Below are positions 25,129 through 27,349 of a stretch of 27,349 bases of DNA, piece by piece. This DNA comes from an uncultured Murdochiella sp. GTDB lineage: Bacteria > Bacillota > Clostridia > Tissierellales > Peptoniphilaceae. Both the position numbers and the translations under genes were made by a program. The notes under the pieces were generated by a model, which searched no databases, was not told the DNA's origin, and was given only the letters and a program-made list of their open reading frames with translations. Where the stretch lies: NCBI RefSeq assembly GCF_902488755.1, contig NZ_CABTXF010000016.1, forward strand, positions 1 to 27,349. The letters run 5' to 3'. Numbering within the stretch: the first letter of the stretch is position 1; each line of letters begins with the position of its first letter.

Positions 25129-25827
25129 TTATTGCTTCTGCTTAAACAACAAAAGTGCTTCATGCGCCGCTTTTTCCTCGGCGCGCTTTTTGCTTTTACC
25201 GCATCCTTCTGCAATTTGTTTTCCATTGATTTCTACGGCTACGCGGAATGTACGCTGATGCGAAGGACCACTTTCCTCTAACACGACATAACGCTGAGAA
25301 AGCCCATGTTGTAGAACGTAGCGATGCAAAGTCGATTTCGCATCCGTTTCTATACTGGAAGCCTCCCACTTATCATGCATCGCACTTAATTTCTGTACAA
25401 ACCACTTTTCTAAAAAGCGCATCCCTCCATCGAGATAGATGGCGCCGCAGAGCGCTTCAAACGCATCTGCCAAAAGCGATGGCTTCTGCCTTCCGCCCTG
25501 CAATTCTTCACCATGTCCCAGTTGCAAAAGACCATCCAAGCCAATTTCCCGACCAAGTGTAGCGAACGATGCCTCACAGACGGCTAACGCCCGTTTTCGG
25601 GAGAGTTCTCCCTCTGGATCCTGCGGATAACGACGATAGAAGTAATCGGTCGAAATCAGTTCGAGTACGGCATCCCCTAAGAACTCCAATCGTTCGTTAC
25701 TCTCCAGTGTTGCATCCGGTTGCTCATTGAGCAGCGATCGATGAATCATCGCCTTTTTCAACAAAGCCGGTTGCCGGAAAAGATACCCTAAGCGCTCCTG
25801 AAATTGCTCCCAATCAGCGTTTGTCAT
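25129..25827 (-). CDS. rnc: Ribonuclease III
   Basis: Double-strand-specific RNase for rRNA processing and RNA decay; 232 residues. Seen: the catalytic signature NERLEFLGDAVLEL (about 43-56), the second metal-ligand block LLADAFEALCGAIYLDGG, and a C-terminal double-stranded RNA-binding domain with TLHRYVLQHG and KSKKRAEEKAAHEALL. Its start overlaps the plsX 3' end by 14 bases. In many Bacillota fabD, fabG and acpP lie between plsX and rnc; here nothing does. A 70-base gap with no recognisable signal separates it from smc. Confidence 0.97.
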   Translation of the reverse strand: MTNADWEQFQERLGYLFRQPALLKKAMIHRSLLNEQPDATLESNERLEFLGDAVLELISTDYFYRRYPQDPEGELSRKRALAVCEASFATLGREIGLDGLLQLGHGEELQGGRQKPSLLADAFEALCGAIYLDGGMRFLEKWFVQKLSAMHDKWEASSIETDAKSTLHRYVLQHGLSQRYVVLEESGPSHQRTFRVAVEINGKQIAEGCGKSKKRAEEKAAHEALLLFKQKQ

Positions 25828-26827
25828 TCTTGACCTCCTCGGCAGAACCCGACCTCGCGCTAAAACGAGTTGTTACCTCTTCGAGCACGCCGCTTTCCGC
25901 AAAGTCCAAGGCTTCTTCAATAGCTAAGGCAAAGGTTGCGGAAGTTGAATTGCCATGCGCTTTATAGATGGGTTTACGCGCGCCAAGAAGCGGCGCGCCG
26001 CCATGCGCACGATAGTCGAGTGCGCCGAACGCCTGCTTTAATTCTTTTTTTATCAACAGACCGCCGAGTTTCGTTTTGACATTGGCATAAAGCACCTCGC
26101 GCAAGGTCTGCAGTGCATATTTAGCGGTACCTTCCATGGTTTTTAAGGCGACATTTCCGGAAAAACCATCCGTCACCAAAACATCGCAATCGGCGGTAAG
26201 GATATCTCTGGCTTCGATATTTCCAACAAAGGTGAGATCACTCTCTTCAAGCAGGTGATACGTTTCCGTTGCCCGTTTATCGCCCTTCTCCGACTCCTGA
26301 CCAACATTAAGCAAGCCGACTTTCACCGTTTGTTTTCCCAGCGCTCTTTTTGCATAAGCTGCGCTAATTTCCGCAAACTGCAAAAGCATTACCGGTGTAG
26401 TGTCCATCGTAGCACCTGCATCGGCGAGCAAGATGCCACCATGCACATTCGGAATGGTGGGCACCAGACACATTCGCTCCATCCCTTCGATACGCTTAGT
26501 CAAGAAATAACCGCCTGCCAAAAGCGCACCGGTACTTCCGGCAGAGAGCAAAACATCGCCCTCAGCATTTAGGTGCGAAAAAGCAAGCACTAAGCTCGCC
26601 TCTTTTTTTCGACGGATCGCAAAAACGGGCGATTCGTCGTTACGAATATACGTAGAGGTATCGACAATCTCCACCTGCTTATAATCGCCCAATACCGGTG
26701 TGAGAACGGACGAAGGACCGACAACAACACAGGAAAATGCACGTTTTTTTAACGCCGATTGAATGGCCAAAGCAACCATTTTTGCTCCGGCATCCGCACC
26801 AAGCGCATCGATAATGATTTTTGTCAT
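25814..26827 (-). CDS. plsX: Phosphate acyltransferase PlsX
   Basis: Makes acyl-phosphate from acyl-ACP (or reversibly from fatty acid-derived acyl phosphate) for the PlsY step of phospholipid synthesis; 337 residues. Seen: LSAGSTGALLAGG, RMCLVPTIPNVHGG, NIEARDILTADCDVLVTDGFSGNVALKTMEG and GGAPLLGARKPIYKAHGNS, all in family order. The N-terminal motif is IIIDALGADAGA where the family normally has DAMGGDxxP. The ATG at 26827 has GGAGGT upstream; the ATG four codons earlier overlaps that site and is rejected. No clear promoter is seen between the rpmF terminator and this gene. Confidence 0.94.
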   Translation of the reverse strand: MTKIIIDALGADAGAKMVALAIQSALKKRAFSCVVVGPSSVLTPVLGDYKQVEIVDTSTYIRNDESPVFAIRRKKEASLVLAFSHLNAEGDVLLSAGSTGALLAGGYFLTKRIEGMERMCLVPTIPNVHGGILLADAGATMDTTPVMLLQFAEISAAYAKRALGKQTVKVGLLNVGQESEKGDKRATETYHLLEESDLTFVGNIEARDILTADCDVLVTDGFSGNVALKTMEGTAKYALQTLREVLYANVKTKLGGLLIKKELKQAFGALDYRAHGGAPLLGARKPIYKAHGNSTSATFALAIEEALDFAESGVLEEVTTRFSARSGSAEEVKNDKR

Positions 26828-26847
26828 GCCTACCTCCATTCTCTTTA

Positions 26848-26872
26848 CCGGTTATTCATTTCGATAAACCGG
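26848..26872. repeat. Imperfect inverted repeat upstream of plsX, candidate operator or hairpin
   Basis: CCGGTTAT and ATAAACCGG flank an 8-base centre, with one extra base in the second arm. It lies between the rpmF terminator and the plsX ribosome-binding site. It is not followed by a T-run, so it is not a terminator. It does not resemble a FapR box as I know it. Confidence 0.4.
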
Positions 26873-26897
26873 CAATCTTTTCATTAAAAGACAAAAC

Positions 26898-26926
26898 AAA
26901 AAAGGTGCGGAACAGTTCCCGCACCT
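26898..26926 (-). terminator. Intrinsic terminator after rpmF
   Basis: AGGTGCGG (26903-26910) pairs with CCGCACCT (26919-26926) around an 8-base loop, followed on the minus strand by six T. It starts four bases past the rpmF stop. Confidence 0.9.
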
Positions 26927-26930
26927 CCGG

Positions 26931-27113
26931 TTATTCACCGATTTGAATCACTTCTTTTCCGTCATAGTATCCGCAATGCGGACAAATGTGATGCGGTAAT
27001 TTTGCTTCGCCGCAGTTCGGGCACTTTACCGTCGCATAAGTCGTTAAACGATAGGAAGAAGCTCTTCTTTTGTCTCTTCTTTGCTTTGACGTTTTTCTCT
27101 TTGGTACGGCCAT
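26931..27113 (-). CDS. rpmF: 50S ribosomal protein L32, zinc-binding form
   Basis: Large-subunit protein bL32; 60 residues. Seen: MAVPKRKTSKQRRDKRR at the N terminus and two CxxC pairs, CPNCGEAKLPHHICPHCGYY, indicating the zinc-containing form. The start has GGAGGTG upstream; the longer open frame reaches back over the ribosome-binding site and is rejected. It is monocistronic by sequence, with its own consensus promoter and terminator. The usual upstream partner yceD (DUF177) is not seen in the window. Confidence 0.97.
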   Translation of the reverse strand: MAVPKRKTSKQRRDKRRASSYRLTTYATVKCPNCGEAKLPHHICPHCGYYDGKEVIQIGE

Positions 27114-27155
27114 GGAAACACCTCCTTCTTCCTTAGATATTAGATGAACACATGA

Positions 27156-27184
27156 ATTATAAACGCGCATAGCGGGCTTGTCAA
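27156..27184 (-). promoter_or_regulatory. Full-consensus promoter for rpmF
   Basis: Minus-strand TTGACA, 17-base spacer, TATAAT: a perfect match in both boxes and optimal spacing. Predicted start near 27149, about 36 bases before the rpmF ATG. Confidence 0.9.
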
Positions 27185-27349
27185 GATAAATCCTTGTCTG
27201 TCCCTCGATGGAAACTCTTAACTGTCAAGACATATGTTACACATTCAGCACAAGGCTCTGACACATTTAGTTTTTTCCGGCAATTCTTTTCCAGGTGCTT
27301 CCTTTTCGACGGGTCAAGGGCGAAGAGCGACCAAAGGGAGCGTCCCTTG
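27185..27349 (-). other. Unassigned right-edge segment upstream of the rpmF promoter
   Basis: No gene can be supported here. On the minus strand a frame is open from the edge to a TGA at 27181-27183 (55 residues, no visible start), with no family I recognise and unlike YceD, the gene expected here. AAGGGA-CGC-TCCCTT forms a small hairpin at the very edge (27334-27348). A second TTGACA lies at 27223-27228 without a matching -10. The sequence may be the tail of an unknown gene, a repeat or a decayed insertion. Confidence 0.3.

Noticed and set aside
25059..25226. Longer smc start 56 codons upstream
   Set aside because: The extra residues are basic and match nothing in SMC, and they run into rnc. 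The GTG at 25058 has a ribosome-binding site and gives the family length.
27200..27228. Second promoter for rpmF from the TTGACA at 27223-27228
   Set aside because: No -10-like hexamer lies 16-18 bases downstream on the minus strand.
1..27349. tRNA, rRNA, SRP RNA, CRISPR arrays, prophage or defence genes
   Set aside because: No cloverleaf, rRNA core, repeated spacer pattern, integrase or recognisable defence protein was seen on either strand. The block is almost fully occupied by conserved housekeeping genes.

Overview
This window is a single co-directional block of housekeeping genes, all on the minus strand. It holds 27 protein genes (26 complete, one cut by the left edge) and no RNA genes, CRISPR array or confirmed mobile element. 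Gene content and order (rpmF, plsX-rnc-smc-ftsY, ylxM-ffh-rpsP-khpA-rimM-trmD-rplS, rbgA-rnhB-yraN-dprA-topA, rpsB-tsf, pyrH-frr-uppS-cdsA-rseP-ispG-polC, folC) are those of a Gram-positive Bacillota chromosome. PolC, YlxM, RbgA, KhpA and a Cys4 zinc-type L32 support this. GC content looks close to half by eye (not counted). The loss of several genes usually found inside these clusters suggests a reduced anaerobic Clostridia/Tissierellia-type organism, but genus assignment is inference.

Layout in the direction of transcription (right to left). Positions 27114-27349 hold a consensus promoter for rpmF and an unassigned stretch at the edge. rpmF ends in a strong terminator. Then come plsX (acyl phosphate synthesis), rnc (RNase III), smc (chromosome condensation) and ftsY (SRP receptor). 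A terminator whose 5' arm overlaps the next promoter's -10 box separates these from ylxM-ffh-rpsP-khpA-rimM-trmD-rplS (SRP, 30S assembly, tRNA m1G37, L19). A second strong terminator directly abuts the rbgA ribosome-binding site, so rbgA-rnhB-yraN-dprA-topA appears to depend on readthrough. A promoter and a structured leader of about 96 nt precede rpsB-tsf, which ends in a terminator. A good promoter then drives pyrH-frr-uppS-cdsA-rseP-ispG-polC-folC.

The genes work together in ribosome production and recycling, co-translational targeting, chromosome maintenance and replication, and lipid/isoprenoid envelope precursors. Many neighbours are coupled by ATGA/TGATG junctions or short overlaps.

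I see no novel multi-gene system. The points worth a second look are: a PolC whose PHP domain has lost several metal ligands while its exonuclease and polymerase sites are intact; absence of dxr between cdsA and rseP, and of fabD/fabG/acpP between plsX and rnc; a palindrome centred on the -35 region of the ylxM promoter, combined with the terminator/promoter overlap; a possible alternative-pairing leader before rpsB; a terminator touching the rbgA RBS; long acidic tails on S2 and S16; and an anonymous right-edge segment. Start sites were chosen from ribosome-binding sites and family lengths and often differ from the longest open frame.
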